Of a DNA stretch of 64,000 nt, positions 43,309 to 52,697 are shown one piece after another. This DNA is from Kitasatospora sp. MMS16-BH015 (GTDB lineage: Bacteria; Actinomycetota; Actinomycetes; Streptomycetales; Streptomycetaceae). The stretch is from NCBI RefSeq assembly GCF_002943525.1, contig NZ_CP025394.1:1922001-1986000 (forward strand). Reading direction: 5' to 3'. How positions within the stretch are numbered: the first letter of the stretch is position 1; each line of letters begins with the position of its first letter. The notes beneath the pieces were generated by a model, which worked only from the letters and a program-made list of their open reading frames with translations, was not told the origin of the DNA and searched no databases. The position numbers and the translations under genes are program-made.

Positions 43309-43914
43309 TCAGCCCCGGTGGTGGGCGAAGGCGGCGGCCAGCTCCTCGGCCGCGGCGGGGCGGGGGGTGACCAGGCCGAGCCAGGAGCCGTCCGGGAAGT
43401 GCAGGTCGAGCCGGCCGCGCTGCAGCACGCCCTTGGGGTGGCGCCGGAGCGCGGCGAGCCGGTGGTACGGCGCCGACCAGTGCACCACGTGCTCGGGGGT
43501 GAGCTGCCAGAGCTTGGCCCGGTCCGCCAGCAGCACCAGGCGGCGGTCGGTGAGCGCCAGCAGCCCGCCGCTGCGCGCACCCGCCTCGTGCATCCCCACC
43601 ACCAGCTGCCCGGCCGAGCCCGCCCAGCCACCGGCGAGCCCCTGACCGTGCACCAGGGAGTCCGGCACCGCGTCCTGCAGCCGGTCCTCCACCGCCCCGA
43701 CCGCCGCGCCGACCGGGTTGAACACCGCGTACGCCTTGCGCAGCACGCCGAACGGCGCGGCGATCCGCTGCTCCAGCGCGCTCGGCCGACGCGGGGTCAG
43801 CAGCTCGGCCGGCGGCTGCGGCACCCCGGGGGCGAGGTCCACCGGGGCCGCCTCGACGAGCAGCTCGCCGGGCTCCAGCAGCGGCTCGACGATCGCCCGG
43901 TCACGCTCCAGCAC
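43309..43914 (-). CDS. Hypothetical protein downstream of WXG100-like genes
   Basis: 201 residues without signal or membrane helix. LLALTDRRLVLLADRAKLWQL and GRLDLHFPDGSWLGLV resemble the strand pattern of bacterial PH-like domains, but this is only a fold guess. GGGAG precedes the GTG. It is last in a three-gene unit after two WXG100-like genes. Confidence 0.65.
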   Translation of the reverse strand: MLERDRAIVEPLLEPGELLVEAAPVDLAPGVPQPPAELLTPRRPSALEQRIAAPFGVLRKAYAVFNPVGAAVGAVEDRLQDAVPDSLVHGQGLAGGWAGSAGQLVVGMHEAGARSGGLLALTDRRLVLLADRAKLWQLTPEHVVHWSAPYHRLAALRRHPKGVLQRGRLDLHFPDGSWLGLVTPRPAAAEELAAAFAHHRG

Positions 43915-43941
43915 GACGACTCCCTGTGCTCATCGGCGGGT

Positions 43942-44790
43942 TCACCCGAACGCCGCCTCGATCCGATGCCGCCGCGCGGCCTCCTCGGCCTCGGCGGCGG
44001 CCAGCCCGAGCCCGCCCTGGAGGGCGGCCTGGGCGGTCTGGCCGACCGGGTCACCCGTCAGGCCGATCCCGTGCAGGGCGGCCTTGCCGATCATCTTGGT
44101 GCCCTTCTTGGCCAGGTAGGCGCCCGGGTCGAGCGGCTGGTTCCAGGTCCAGGGCTTCTTCGGGTTGAGGTGCGGACGCTTGGAGACCGCCTTGAGCGCC
44201 TTCATCGCCTCCTCGACCTTCTTCAGCGCCGTGGCCAACTTCCGTACCAGCGCGGCGATCCGGGTGGCCGCGACGGCGCTCTCGGCCGCGGCGGCGGCGG
44301 CCTCGGCGGCCAGCGAGATGCCGGCGGTGACCACGCTGAAGGCGAGCGAGGCGGCCAGCGTGACGATCGCCCACTCGATCAGCTCGCGGATCACCGTCTC
44401 GACCAGGTCCTGGGCGAAGCGGCACTGCTCGGCGGCCTCGTCCAGCAGCGCGGCGGTGCCGTCGAGGTCCTCCGCCTCCTCCAGCAGGGCCTGCTCGTAC
44501 TCGGCGAGTTCGCGCTGGAAGGCCTCGGCGGCCGGCCCCTGCCAGTCGTACCCGAGGGCGGCCCGGTCGCGGCGCTGGTCGGCCACCACCTCGCGCAGCT
44601 CGGCGGCCTGACGCCGCCACAGCTCGGCGGCGGCCTGCAGCCCCTCCGGGTCGCCGGTGACGGACTCCAGCGGCTCGGCGAGCGGCTCGACCAGCGGGCG
44701 CATGATCTCGTCCACCACGCTGCCCAGCGGGCTCAGCCAGTCGTTCACCTTGCCGTAGGCGTCGACCGCCCCGGTCAGCGGCCCGCTCAT
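43942..44790 (-). CDS. WXG100-superfamily-like protein, long form
   Basis: 282 residues. The WXG-like helical hairpin is seen at ALGYDWQGPAAEAFQRELAEYEQALLEEAEDL, followed by a hydrophobic Ala-rich stretch (IVTLAASLAFSVVTAGISLAAEAAAAAAESA) and a basic tail with KKPWTWNQPLDPGAYLAKKG. Such proteins are possible type VII secretion substrates or partners. No EccC-type ATPase is nearby. ATGA overlap with the upstream gene. Confidence 0.75.
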   Translation of the reverse strand: MSGPLTGAVDAYGKVNDWLSPLGSVVDEIMRPLVEPLAEPLESVTGDPEGLQAAAELWRRQAAELREVVADQRRDRAALGYDWQGPAAEAFQRELAEYEQALLEEAEDLDGTAALLDEAAEQCRFAQDLVETVIRELIEWAIVTLAASLAFSVVTAGISLAAEAAAAAAESAVAATRIAALVRKLATALKKVEEAMKALKAVSKRPHLNPKKPWTWNQPLDPGAYLAKKGTKMIGKAALHGIGLTGDPVGQTAQAALQGGLGLAAAEAEEAARRHRIEAAFG

Positions 44791-45113
44791 CCGCCGAGCC
44801 CCGCGGCCACGGCGGTCAGGGCCTCGACCGTCTCCTGCTCGGCCTGCTCGTAGGTGCGGGCCGTCCGCTCGGTGTGCTCGCCGATCTGCTCGGTGGTGTC
44901 GGCGGCCGAGGTGAGGTTGTCCAGGGCGGCCTCGGTGCGCTCGCGGTAGTCGCGGCCGACGGCGGCGGCCTCCGGCAGCTTGCCGAAGGCGTCGGCGGGC
45001 AGCTGGTGGCCGCCGAGCTCGGCCCGGATCCGGCGCAGCCGCTCGGCCCGCTCGGCCGAGCCGCGCGAGAACCGGCGCAGCGCCTCCGGGTCGACCCGGT
45101 ACTCCCCCGTCAT
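44787..45113 (-). CDS. Small helical WXG100/EspC-like protein
   Basis: 108 residues, all-helical, opening YRVDPEALRRFSRGSAERAERL, the kind of start seen in ESX-associated small proteins. It lacks a clear WXG motif; the central turn is DAFGKLPEAAAVG. GGGGGAGG precedes the ATG. Coupled to the longer WXG100-like gene, with which it may form a heterodimer. Confidence 0.72.
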   Translation of the reverse strand: MTGEYRVDPEALRRFSRGSAERAERLRRIRAELGGHQLPADAFGKLPEAAAVGRDYRERTEAALDNLTSAADTTEQIGEHTERTARTYEQAEQETVEALTAVAAGLGG

Positions 45114-45146
45114 GAGACCTCCCCCTCTGATTCAGGTTCAGGTCAT

Positions 45147-45175
45147 ATCCAAACCAAGACTTGGCAAAGAGTCAA
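45147..45175 (-). promoter_or_regulatory. Promoter with internal palindrome for the WXG100-like operon
   Basis: On the minus strand TTGACT (45175-45170) is followed after 17 bases by TTGGAT (45152-45147), a fair vegetative promoter in a locally AT-rich patch. The spacer contains the perfect palindrome CCAAGACTTGG (45154-45164), a possible repressor site. Confidence 0.5.
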
Positions 45176-45243
45176 TCCGCTCACCGGATCATCGGACAGA
45201 AGTACCTGAACCCACCGAAAAGGACCGAACGGGGCCGGAAACG

Positions 45244-45284
45244 CCCCCGGGGCGCCGGATCACGAAGATCCGACGCCCCGGGGG
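45244..45284 (-). terminator. Terminator after the DEAD-box helicase
   Basis: CCCCCGGGGCGCCGGATC and GATCCGACGCCCCGGGGG pair in 17 of 18 positions around ACGAA. It lies 16 bases after the helicase stop. Confidence 0.85.
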
Positions 45285-45300
45285 GAAGTGCCGAGCCGGG

Positions 45301-47058
45301 TCAGTCCGCCTTGCGGCGCTGACGGCCGGTGCCGTAGTTGGAGCCGCTGCGCGAGCCCGAGCCGGGCTTGGAGCCACCGGCGGACTTGCCGATGAAGCCC
45401 GCCGCCATCCGGCCGTTGCCGCCGCCACCGCCGGCCGCGCCGGTGCCACCGCCGCCGATCCGCTGCTTGGGGCGCGGGCGGCGCGGGTTGCCGTTCATGT
45501 CCACGTCGGTGGGCAGGCCCGAGCGCTTGACCGGGCGGCGGCGCCGGGCGCCGCCGTCGGCGGCCGGGGCGGGCGCGGCCGGGGCCGGCGGCAGGGCGAT
45601 GGTGACGGCCACGCCGGAGGGCGTCCGGGCGCCGGTGATCCGGCTCAGCTCGGCGTCACCCGGGCGGATCTTGGTGGTGGTCGGGCGGATGCCGGCCACC
45701 GTCATCAGGCGGCTGACCTCGCGGCGCTGCTCGGGCAGCACCAGGGTGACCACGGTGCCCGACTCCCCGGCGCGGGCCGTGCGGCCACCGCGGTGCAGGT
45801 AGTCCTTGTGGTCGACCGGCGGGTCGACGTTGACGACCATGTCCAGGCCGTCGATGTGGATGCCGCGCGCCGCGACGTTGGTCGCGATCAGCGCGGTGAC
45901 CTGGCCGTCGCGGAACTGGTCGAGCACCCGGTTGCGCTGCGGCTGCGACTTGCCGCCGTGCAGCGCGGCCGCCCGCACGCCCGCCGCCAGCAGCTGCTTG
46001 GCCAGGCGGTCGGCGCCGTGCTTGGTGTGCACGAACATGATCAGCCGGCCGTCGCGGGAGGCGATGTGCGCGGTGGCGGAGGCCTTGTCGGCCGGGTCGA
46101 GCTGGAGCACGTGGTGGTCCATGGTGGTCACCGCACCGGCCGACGGGTCCACCGAGTGGGTCACCGGGTCGGTCAGGAAGCGCCGCACCAGGCGGTCCAC
46201 GTTCTTGTCCAGGGTGGCGGAGAAGAGCATCCGCTGCCCGCCCTCGGCGACCTGCTCCAGGAGCTTGGTGACCTGCGGCAGGAAGCCCATGTCGGCCATC
46301 TGGTCGGCCTCGTCCAGGACGGTGATCTGCACCTCGTCCAGGTACACGTCACCACGGCCGATCAGGTCGTCCAGGCGGCCGGGGGTGGCCACCAGCACCT
46401 CGGCGCCGCGGCGCACGGCGTTGGCCTGCCGGGTGATCGACATGCCGCCGACCACGGTGGCGATCCGCAGGTTCACGGCGGTCGCGTACGGGGTCAGCGC
46501 GTCGGTGACCTGCTGGGCCAGCTCGCGGGTGGGCACCAGGACGAGCGCCAGCGGACGGCGGGCGTCGGCGCGCTTGCCGGCCGTGCGGGCCAGCAGCGAC
46601 AGGCCGAAGGCCAGCGTCTTGCCGGAGCCGGTGCGGCCCCGGCCGAGCACGTCGCGGCCGGCGATCGAGTCCGGCAGGGTGGCCGACTGGATCGGGAAGG
46701 GGTCGGTCACGCCCTCGCGGGCCAGTGCGGAGAGCAGGCCCTTGGGCATCTCCAGCTCGGCGAAGGTCGCGGCCGGCGGACGCGGCGGGGTGCCCTCGAC
46801 CACGGTGAAGTCCTCGGGCGCCTCCACGGCGCGCTCGCGCGGGGAGCGCCCACGGGCGCCACCGGCGCCGCGCAGGCCGCCCTTGCTGGTGCCGCTGCGG
46901 CGCTGGGCGTCGCTGAAGCCACCGGTACTGCCGGCCGCACCGGAACGACCGCGGCCACGGCCGCCGTTACCGCCCTGGCCACCGGTGCCGCGGCTGCTCT
47001 GGCCACTCTGGCCACGGCCTGCGGAACGGTCGCGCTGCGGGCGTGCTTGATCAGACAT
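45301..47058 (-). CDS. DEAD-box RNA helicase
   Basis: 585 residues. The N-terminal 95 residues are Gly/Arg/Ser-rich, and the C-terminus is Gly/Arg/Lys-rich, both RNA-binding tails. Core motifs: FPIQSATLPD (Q), GRTGSGKT (141-148), PTRELAQQV, TPGRLDDL, LDEADQM, FSATLDKNV, ARGIHIDGLDMVV and HRGGRTARAG. It likely unwinds RNA in cold or ribosome assembly. It is on the same strand as, and downstream of, the cold-shock gene, a functionally sensible pairing. The ATG at 47058 is chosen as the first codon of the conserved tail; the frame runs open to 47205. Confidence 0.93.
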   Translation of the reverse strand: MSDQARPQRDRSAGRGQSGQSSRGTGGQGGNGGRGRGRSGAAGSTGGFSDAQRRSGTSKGGLRGAGGARGRSPRERAVEAPEDFTVVEGTPPRPPAATFAELEMPKGLLSALAREGVTDPFPIQSATLPDSIAGRDVLGRGRTGSGKTLAFGLSLLARTAGKRADARRPLALVLVPTRELAQQVTDALTPYATAVNLRIATVVGGMSITRQANAVRRGAEVLVATPGRLDDLIGRGDVYLDEVQITVLDEADQMADMGFLPQVTKLLEQVAEGGQRMLFSATLDKNVDRLVRRFLTDPVTHSVDPSAGAVTTMDHHVLQLDPADKASATAHIASRDGRLIMFVHTKHGADRLAKQLLAAGVRAAALHGGKSQPQRNRVLDQFRDGQVTALIATNVAARGIHIDGLDMVVNVDPPVDHKDYLHRGGRTARAGESGTVVTLVLPEQRREVSRLMTVAGIRPTTTKIRPGDAELSRITGARTPSGVAVTIALPPAPAAPAPAADGGARRRRPVKRSGLPTDVDMNGNPRRPRPKQRIGGGGTGAAGGGGGNGRMAAGFIGKSAGGSKPGSGSRSGSNYGTGRQRRKAD

Positions 47059-47256
47059 GCAGAAGTCTCTTTCCTGATCGGCCGACGGCCACCAGCGTGT
47101 GGTGGCGATGGACCAAGGGAGCCCCGAGCGGTGGCTGGGGACGGGGTCGGCCGACAGGAGTGGGCGCCGCCTCGGCCGTGGGGCGGCATGGGCGAGGGCC
47201 CGCACCGTGCGGTACGGGCCCTCGCTACGCGACGTGAGTCAGCTGTGAAGCCGGAC

Positions 47257-47664
<408 letters not shown>

Positions 47665-47704
47665 TCACCACATCCGGCCCGCGGCGGTTTACCGGAGCGC
47701 CGAA

Positions 47705-47736
47705 GGGGGCACACGGCGAATTCACCGTGTGCCCCC
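47705..47736 (-). terminator. Terminator after the minus-strand MMPL gene
   Basis: GGGGGCACACGG (47705-47716) and CCGTGTGCCCCC (47725-47736) form a perfect 12-bp stem with an eight-base loop, 36 bases after the MMPL stop codon. Confidence 0.85.
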
Positions 47737-47772
47737 TCACCTGCGGCGCAGCCCTTACGCCCGCCCGCGGCC

Positions 47773-49944
47773 TCAGCCGCGGCCGGCGGGCTCCAGCCGG
47801 TCGTCCTCGACGACCTTGAGGTCGGGCGCCGAGCCGTGGCCGGCCAGCTCCGCGTGACCGGGCCACCAGGCGGCGCGGCCGAGCAGCGCGGTGAGCGCCG
47901 GGGTGAAGAAGAGCGACATCACGAAGGCCGAGACGATGATGCCGAAGGCCACCGAGAAGCCGATCTCACTGAAGAGCGAGTTGCCCGCGAGCAGCATGGT
48001 GCCGAAGGTGGCCGCCAGGATGGAGCCGGCCGCCGCGACCGTCGGGCCGCCGTGCTGGACGGCCAGCGCGGCCGCCTTGCGCGGGCTGTGGCCCTCGGCC
48101 GCCTCCTCGCGCAGGCGGGCGATCATCAGGATGTTGTAGTCGGTGCCGATCGCCACCACGAAGAGGTAGATGAACATCGGCAGCATGAACATCAGGCCGG
48201 GCTCGTGCTGGACGTGCTGGAACAGCAGGCTGGTGGCACCGACGGTGGCACCGAAGCCGAGGCCGACGGCCGCCATCAGGTACCAGGGGGCCACCACGCT
48301 GCGCAGCAGCAGGCCGAGGATGATCATGATCAGCAGGGCCGCGATCGGGAAGACCACCGAGTAGTCCCGGGCCATCGCGGTGTTGATGTCCTTGTAGATG
48401 GACGTGATGCCGCCGACGTAGGCCTTGGTGCCCTCGGGCGCCGAGCCGTGCGCGACCTTGCGCAGGCCGTCGATGGTGTCGATGGCCTTGTTGGTGGCCG
48501 GGGCGTCCTTGAGCATCACGGTGATGTCGGCCGTGGTGCCGTCGGTGCTCATGGTCGGCTTGGGCGCGACCTGGGCCACCCCGTCGACCTTGCCGAGCTC
48601 ACCGATGTACCCCGTCAGCGCGGCCTGGTCGAGCTTGCCGCCGCCCTCGGTGGTCACGTAGACGTGGCTCGGGTCGGCGGCGCCGGCCGAGAAGGCCTTC
48701 ATCAGGGTGTCCTGGACGACCATCGACTCCTTGGTCTTCGGCATCGAGCCGGAGGCCAGGTCGAAGGTGCCCTGGTAGCCGAGCGAGCCCAGCGAGAAGA
48801 TCACCAGCAGCGCGCCGGAGGCGATCGCGACCAGCGTGGGCTTGCGCTCCACGGTGCGGCCGAAGGCGGCGAACCGCGCGTTCTTCGGCTCGCGCTGCCA
48901 GGCCTTGGACGGCCAGAACAGCACCTTCTCGGGGATCAGCGAGAGGATCGCGGGCACCAGGGTGACCGAGGCGATCGCCGTGACGCCGACCGCGATGGCC
49001 AGCGAGGGGCCGAGCGCGGTGAACATGCCCAGGCTGGAGAGGATCAGCACGCTGAAGGCGACGATGACGGCGCCGGCGGCGGAGGCGATCGCCTCGCCGA
49101 CCCGGCCGACCGCGTTGACCACGGCGGTCTTGCGGTCGTCACCGGCGCGCAGCCGCTCGCGGTACCGGAACATCAGGAAGAGGAAGTAGTCGGTGCCGAC
49201 GCCGAACAGCACGATGATCAGGATCGCCGAGACCGAGTTGTCGGCCTTGAGCCCGAAGGCCTTGGAGGCGTCCGCGATCAGCCCGTTGGCCACCATCGAG
49301 TAGACGAAGATCGAGAGGATCGGCAGCAGCGCGATGATCGGGCTGCGGAAGATGATCCCGAGCGTCAGCAGGATGATGACGATGGTGCCGATGCCGATCA
49401 GCGCGTTGGCCAGCTTGGAGGAATCCTGCTGGTCGAGGTTCTGCGCGACCTGGCCGCCGAGCTGGGCCTTGAGCGCGGTGCCCTGAGCCAGCTCCTTGGC
49501 GCCCTCGCGCAGCGCCTTGGCGGAGTCGGCCGCCTCGGGCTTCTGCATGGCGCCCTTCTCCATGCCGATCATGGAGAGCGCGTACTTGCCGTCCTTGGAG
49601 ATCGACTGCGGGCCGACCGGCAGGATCTTCTCGACCTTGGCGACGTGCTTGTCGGTCAGGCCCTGGACGACCTTGTTCATGTCGGCCTGGTCGGCTGCCG
49701 TGAGCTTGCCGCCGTCGGTACGCTCGAACTCGAGGATCGCGGCGGGGGTGAAGCTGGCCGGGAAGGCCTTCTCCTGCACCAGCGAGGCCTGGATCGACTC
49801 GTAGTGCCGGGGCAGGAAGCTGCTCTCGTCGGTCTGCGCGGTGAGCTGGGGCGCACTGCCGATGATCGCGATGGCGGCGACGATCCAGGCGACGATCACC
49901 CACCAGGCGCGCCTGACGACGAATTGTCCGATTCGGTGGAACAT
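47773..49944 (-). CDS. MMPL-family transporter (first of a divergent pair)
   Basis: 723 residues with the RND-like layout of MMPL proteins: one N-terminal helix (AWWVIVAWIVAAIAIIGSAP), an outside domain, five helices, then the same arrangement again. GVGTDYFLFLMFRYRERL and AIGTDYNILMIARLREE are the paired proton-relay/GTDY motifs. The family exports lipids or drugs. AGGAGG precedes the ATG at 49944. Divergent from another MMPL gene over a 477-base region full of possible operators. Confidence 0.93.
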   Translation of the reverse strand: MFHRIGQFVVRRAWWVIVAWIVAAIAIIGSAPQLTAQTDESSFLPRHYESIQASLVQEKAFPASFTPAAILEFERTDGGKLTAADQADMNKVVQGLTDKHVAKVEKILPVGPQSISKDGKYALSMIGMEKGAMQKPEAADSAKALREGAKELAQGTALKAQLGGQVAQNLDQQDSSKLANALIGIGTIVIILLTLGIIFRSPIIALLPILSIFVYSMVANGLIADASKAFGLKADNSVSAILIIVLFGVGTDYFLFLMFRYRERLRAGDDRKTAVVNAVGRVGEAIASAAGAVIVAFSVLILSSLGMFTALGPSLAIAVGVTAIASVTLVPAILSLIPEKVLFWPSKAWQREPKNARFAAFGRTVERKPTLVAIASGALLVIFSLGSLGYQGTFDLASGSMPKTKESMVVQDTLMKAFSAGAADPSHVYVTTEGGGKLDQAALTGYIGELGKVDGVAQVAPKPTMSTDGTTADITVMLKDAPATNKAIDTIDGLRKVAHGSAPEGTKAYVGGITSIYKDINTAMARDYSVVFPIAALLIMIILGLLLRSVVAPWYLMAAVGLGFGATVGATSLLFQHVQHEPGLMFMLPMFIYLFVVAIGTDYNILMIARLREEAAEGHSPRKAAALAVQHGGPTVAAAGSILAATFGTMLLAGNSLFSEIGFSVAFGIIVSAFVMSLFFTPALTALLGRAAWWPGHAELAGHGSAPDLKVVEDDRLEPAGRG

Positions 49945-50047
49945 GCTCGCTGTGCCTCCTGGGCATGGTTCACCGCGGCCCTGGGGGACGGAAAGCCGGG
50001 CTACGGCTGGACCGGAATCGAGCAGTGGCACTCTTAGCCGGTCGGCA

Positions 50048-50100
50048 GGTAAGTAAGTGTGAGCATCTTACCGGCAACTTGCTTGCCGCCCGGCAAGCAA
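50048..50100. promoter_or_regulatory. Two adjacent operator-like palindromes
   Basis: GGTAAG (50048-50053) and CTTACC (50067-50072) frame an imperfect dyad. TTGCTTGCCG (50079-50088) and CGGCAAGCAA (50091-50100) form a perfect 10-bp inverted repeat with two bases between. The position, about 100-155 bases upstream of the minus-strand MMPL ATG, suits a repressor site. Confidence 0.55.
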
Positions 50101-50219
50101 CCCCCGCTCTACGGATGCCCACGCCCGCCGGACATGCTGCCGGCGGTACGCCCCCTAAGGGCCCGTCAAGGGCCCTGCCCCATCCTGACCTGCGGAGCAC
50201 CATCAGCACCTCGTACTCC

Positions 50220-50257
50220 GGGTGGAGATGCCTCCCCCTCAGGGTGGATCTGTCTCC
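50220..50257 (+). promoter_or_regulatory. 22-bp-period direct repeat, response-regulator-box-like
   Basis: GGGTGGAGATGCCTCC (50220-50235) and GGGTGGATCTGTCTCC (50242-50257) match in 13 of 16 positions. A 22-base period puts both on one helix face, as in sites bound by OmpR- or NarL-type regulators or by tandem dimers. Confidence 0.5.
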
Positions 50258-50421
50258 TCCCCCGAGAAGGAGGAGAAGAGGGGAAGAAGGTAGGGAGAAC
50301 CCCCTCCCGGGGCTGAGGGCAGCCCCCGGGCCGACTCACCCGCTGGCCGGATGCCGCACCCCACCTCGGATTCCTAGGGTTTTACCCGTAACGGAGACAC
50401 CATTCCTTGGGGGGAAGACCC

Positions 50422-52662
50422 GTGCAGACCGGAACCATCAAGGCCACCGGCCTGGCTGCCGCCGTCGGCAGCTGGAGCGCGAGACACCGGAAGACCGCCG
50501 TGCTCGGCTGGCTGCTCTTCGTCGTCCTGGCGGCGTACCTGGGCGGGCTGCACGGCAGCACCCAGGTGACCGAGGCCGAGTCGATGCCCGGCCAGGTCGC
50601 CCAGGCGGCCCGGATCCTCGACCAGGCCGGGATCAAGCAGCCCGCCGGCGAGACCGTCCTGGTCCGGAGCCACACGCTGAGCGCCGAGGACCCGGCCTTC
50701 CGGGCCGCCGTCGAGCAGACCGCCGCCGCCGTCACCGCCACCGGGCGGACCGGGCCGGTGCGCAGCCCCTACGAGACCAAGGCCGTCTCGCCCGACGGGC
50801 ACGCGGCCCTGCTCTCCTTCACCGTGAACGGGGCGGACCGGGCGGCGGCGGTGGCCAACGTGCCCGCCGTGCTGGACGCGGTGGCCAAAGTGCAGGCCGC
50901 GCACCCGGAGCTCACCGTGGCCGAGCTGGGCGAGGCCAGCTCGGGCAAGTGGTTCGACGACCAGTTCACGAACGACTTCAGCCGGGCCGAGTGGACGGCC
51001 GTGCCGCTGGCCCTGGGCATCCTGCTGGTGGCCTTCGGGGCGCTGGTGGCCGCCGTGCTGCCGGTGGTGCTCGCGCTGACCGCCTTCGTGGCGGCCGGCG
51101 GGCTGGTCGCGCTGGGCAGCGGGCTGCTGCACACCAGCAACGACGCGAGCTCGGTGATGCTGCTGGTGGGCCTGGCCGTCGGGGTCGACTACGCCCTCTT
51201 CTACCTGCGCCGGGAGCGCGAGGAGCGGGCCGCCGGACGGGACGCCGAGACGGCGCTGCGGGTGGCCGCCGCCACCTCCGGGCGGGCCGTGCTGGTCTCC
51301 GGGGTCACCGTGGTGGTGGCGATGGCCGGGATGTTCCTGACCGGGATCGCCGACTTCAAGGCGATGTCGCTGGCCACCATCGTGGTCGTGGTCACCGCCG
51401 TGCTCGGCTCGCTCACCGTGCTGCCCGCGCTGCTCTCGATGCTGGGCGACCGGGTGGAGAAGGGCCGGCTGCCGTTCCTGCACCGGCTGCGCCGGTCCTA
51501 CGCCGGCGAGGGCAGCCGGGTATGGAACGCCGTGCTCACTCCCGTGCTGCGTCGCCCGCTGGCCGCCACCCTGCTCTCCACCGGCCTGCTGCTCGGGCTG
51601 GCCGCGCCGCTGCTCACCATGCACACCGCGAACCTGACCTTCGAGCAGCAGCTGCCCAAGGGCAATCCGCTGGTGACCACCTCGGCCGCGATCCAGGCCG
51701 CCTTCCCCGGCAGCCCGGCCCCCGCCACCGTGGTGATCAAGGCCACCGACATCTCCTCTCCCGCGATGACCGCCGCGATCGCCGAGCTCCAGGCCAGGGC
51801 GCTGGCCACCGGCCGGATGCACGGCCCGATCCAGGTCACCGTGCACCGGGAGCAGAACGTGGCCACCGTGGACATCCCGCTGGCCGGCAGCGGCAACGAC
51901 GCCGCCTCCACCGCCGCGCTCAAGGCGCTGCGCGAGGAGGTGGTGCCCGCCACCGTGGGCGCCGTGCCCGGCACCCGGGCCCCGGTCACCGGCGCCACCG
52001 CCGGCTCGTACGACTTCAACCGGCAGATGTCGGGCAGCCTGCTGCCGGTCTTCGGCTTCGTGGTGGCCTTCGCCTTCCTGCTGATGCTGGGCTCGTTCCG
52101 CTCTCCGGTGATCGCGCTCACCGCCGTGCTGCTCAACCTGCTCTCGGTCGGCGCGGCGTACGGGGTGCTCACCCTGGTCTTCCAGCACGGCGTCGGGGCC
52201 TCGCTGCTCGGCACCGCCGGGGTGGGGGCGGTGGAGTCCTGGGTGCCGCTCTTCCTCTTCGTGATCCTCTTCGGGCTGAGCATGGACTACCACGTGTTCG
52301 TGGTCTCCCGGATCAAGGAGGCGCACGACCGGGGCCTGGCCACCCGGGCCGCCGTCGCGTACGGCATCCGCTCCACCGCCGGGGTGGTCTCCAGCGCGGC
52401 GATCATCATGGTGGCGGTGTTCGGGGTCTTCGGGACGCTCTCGATGCAGTCGATGAAGCAGATGGGCGTGGGCCTGGCGGTGGCCGTGCTGGTGGACGCC
52501 ACGGTGATCCGGGGCGTGCTGCTGCCCTCGGTGATGACCCTGCTCGGCGAGCGCAACTGGCGCCGGGCCGAGCGGCACGGCGACGGGCGGCACGGCGACG
52601 AGCGGCACGGCACCGGACGGCACGCGGCGCCGGTCGGGGCCAAGGACCCCCAGCCGGTGTAG
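50422..52662 (+). CDS. MMPL-family transporter (second of a divergent pair)
   Basis: 746 residues with two MMPL halves, as in the neighbour; AVGVDYALFYLRREREER and GLSMDYHVFVVSRIKEA are the paired motifs. The C-terminal tail has Arg-His-Gly repeats (RHGDGRHGDERHGTGRH). GGGGGGAAG precedes the GTG at 50422, where the conserved protein begins. It is a different subfamily from its divergent neighbour, so the two are not simple duplicates. Confidence 0.92.
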   Translation: MQTGTIKATGLAAAVGSWSARHRKTAVLGWLLFVVLAAYLGGLHGSTQVTEAESMPGQVAQAARILDQAGIKQPAGETVLVRSHTLSAEDPAFRAAVEQTAAAVTATGRTGPVRSPYETKAVSPDGHAALLSFTVNGADRAAAVANVPAVLDAVAKVQAAHPELTVAELGEASSGKWFDDQFTNDFSRAEWTAVPLALGILLVAFGALVAAVLPVVLALTAFVAAGGLVALGSGLLHTSNDASSVMLLVGLAVGVDYALFYLRREREERAAGRDAETALRVAAATSGRAVLVSGVTVVVAMAGMFLTGIADFKAMSLATIVVVVTAVLGSLTVLPALLSMLGDRVEKGRLPFLHRLRRSYAGEGSRVWNAVLTPVLRRPLAATLLSTGLLLGLAAPLLTMHTANLTFEQQLPKGNPLVTTSAAIQAAFPGSPAPATVVIKATDISSPAMTAAIAELQARALATGRMHGPIQVTVHREQNVATVDIPLAGSGNDAASTAALKALREEVVPATVGAVPGTRAPVTGATAGSYDFNRQMSGSLLPVFGFVVAFAFLLMLGSFRSPVIALTAVLLNLLSVGAAYGVLTLVFQHGVGASLLGTAGVGAVESWVPLFLFVILFGLSMDYHVFVVSRIKEAHDRGLATRAAVAYGIRSTAGVVSSAAIIMVAVFGVFGTLSMQSMKQMGVGLAVAVLVDATVIRGVLLPSVMTLLGERNWRRAERHGDGRHGDERHGTGRHAAPVGAKDPQPV

Positions 52663-52697
52663 CGCCTGCTCGACCGGCGGGGCCGGGGTGAGCGATC

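Larger units (their letters stand above)
49945..50421. promoter_or_regulatory. Divergent MMPL promoter region, no gene seen
   Basis: 477 bases. The left part has two palindromes (50048-50072 and 50079-50100) and the centre has a 22-bp direct repeat (50220-50257). A purine-rich stretch (GAAGGAGGAGAAGAGGGGAA) follows. TAGGGT (50375-50380) could be the -10 of the plus-strand MMPL gene. Confidence 0.5.
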
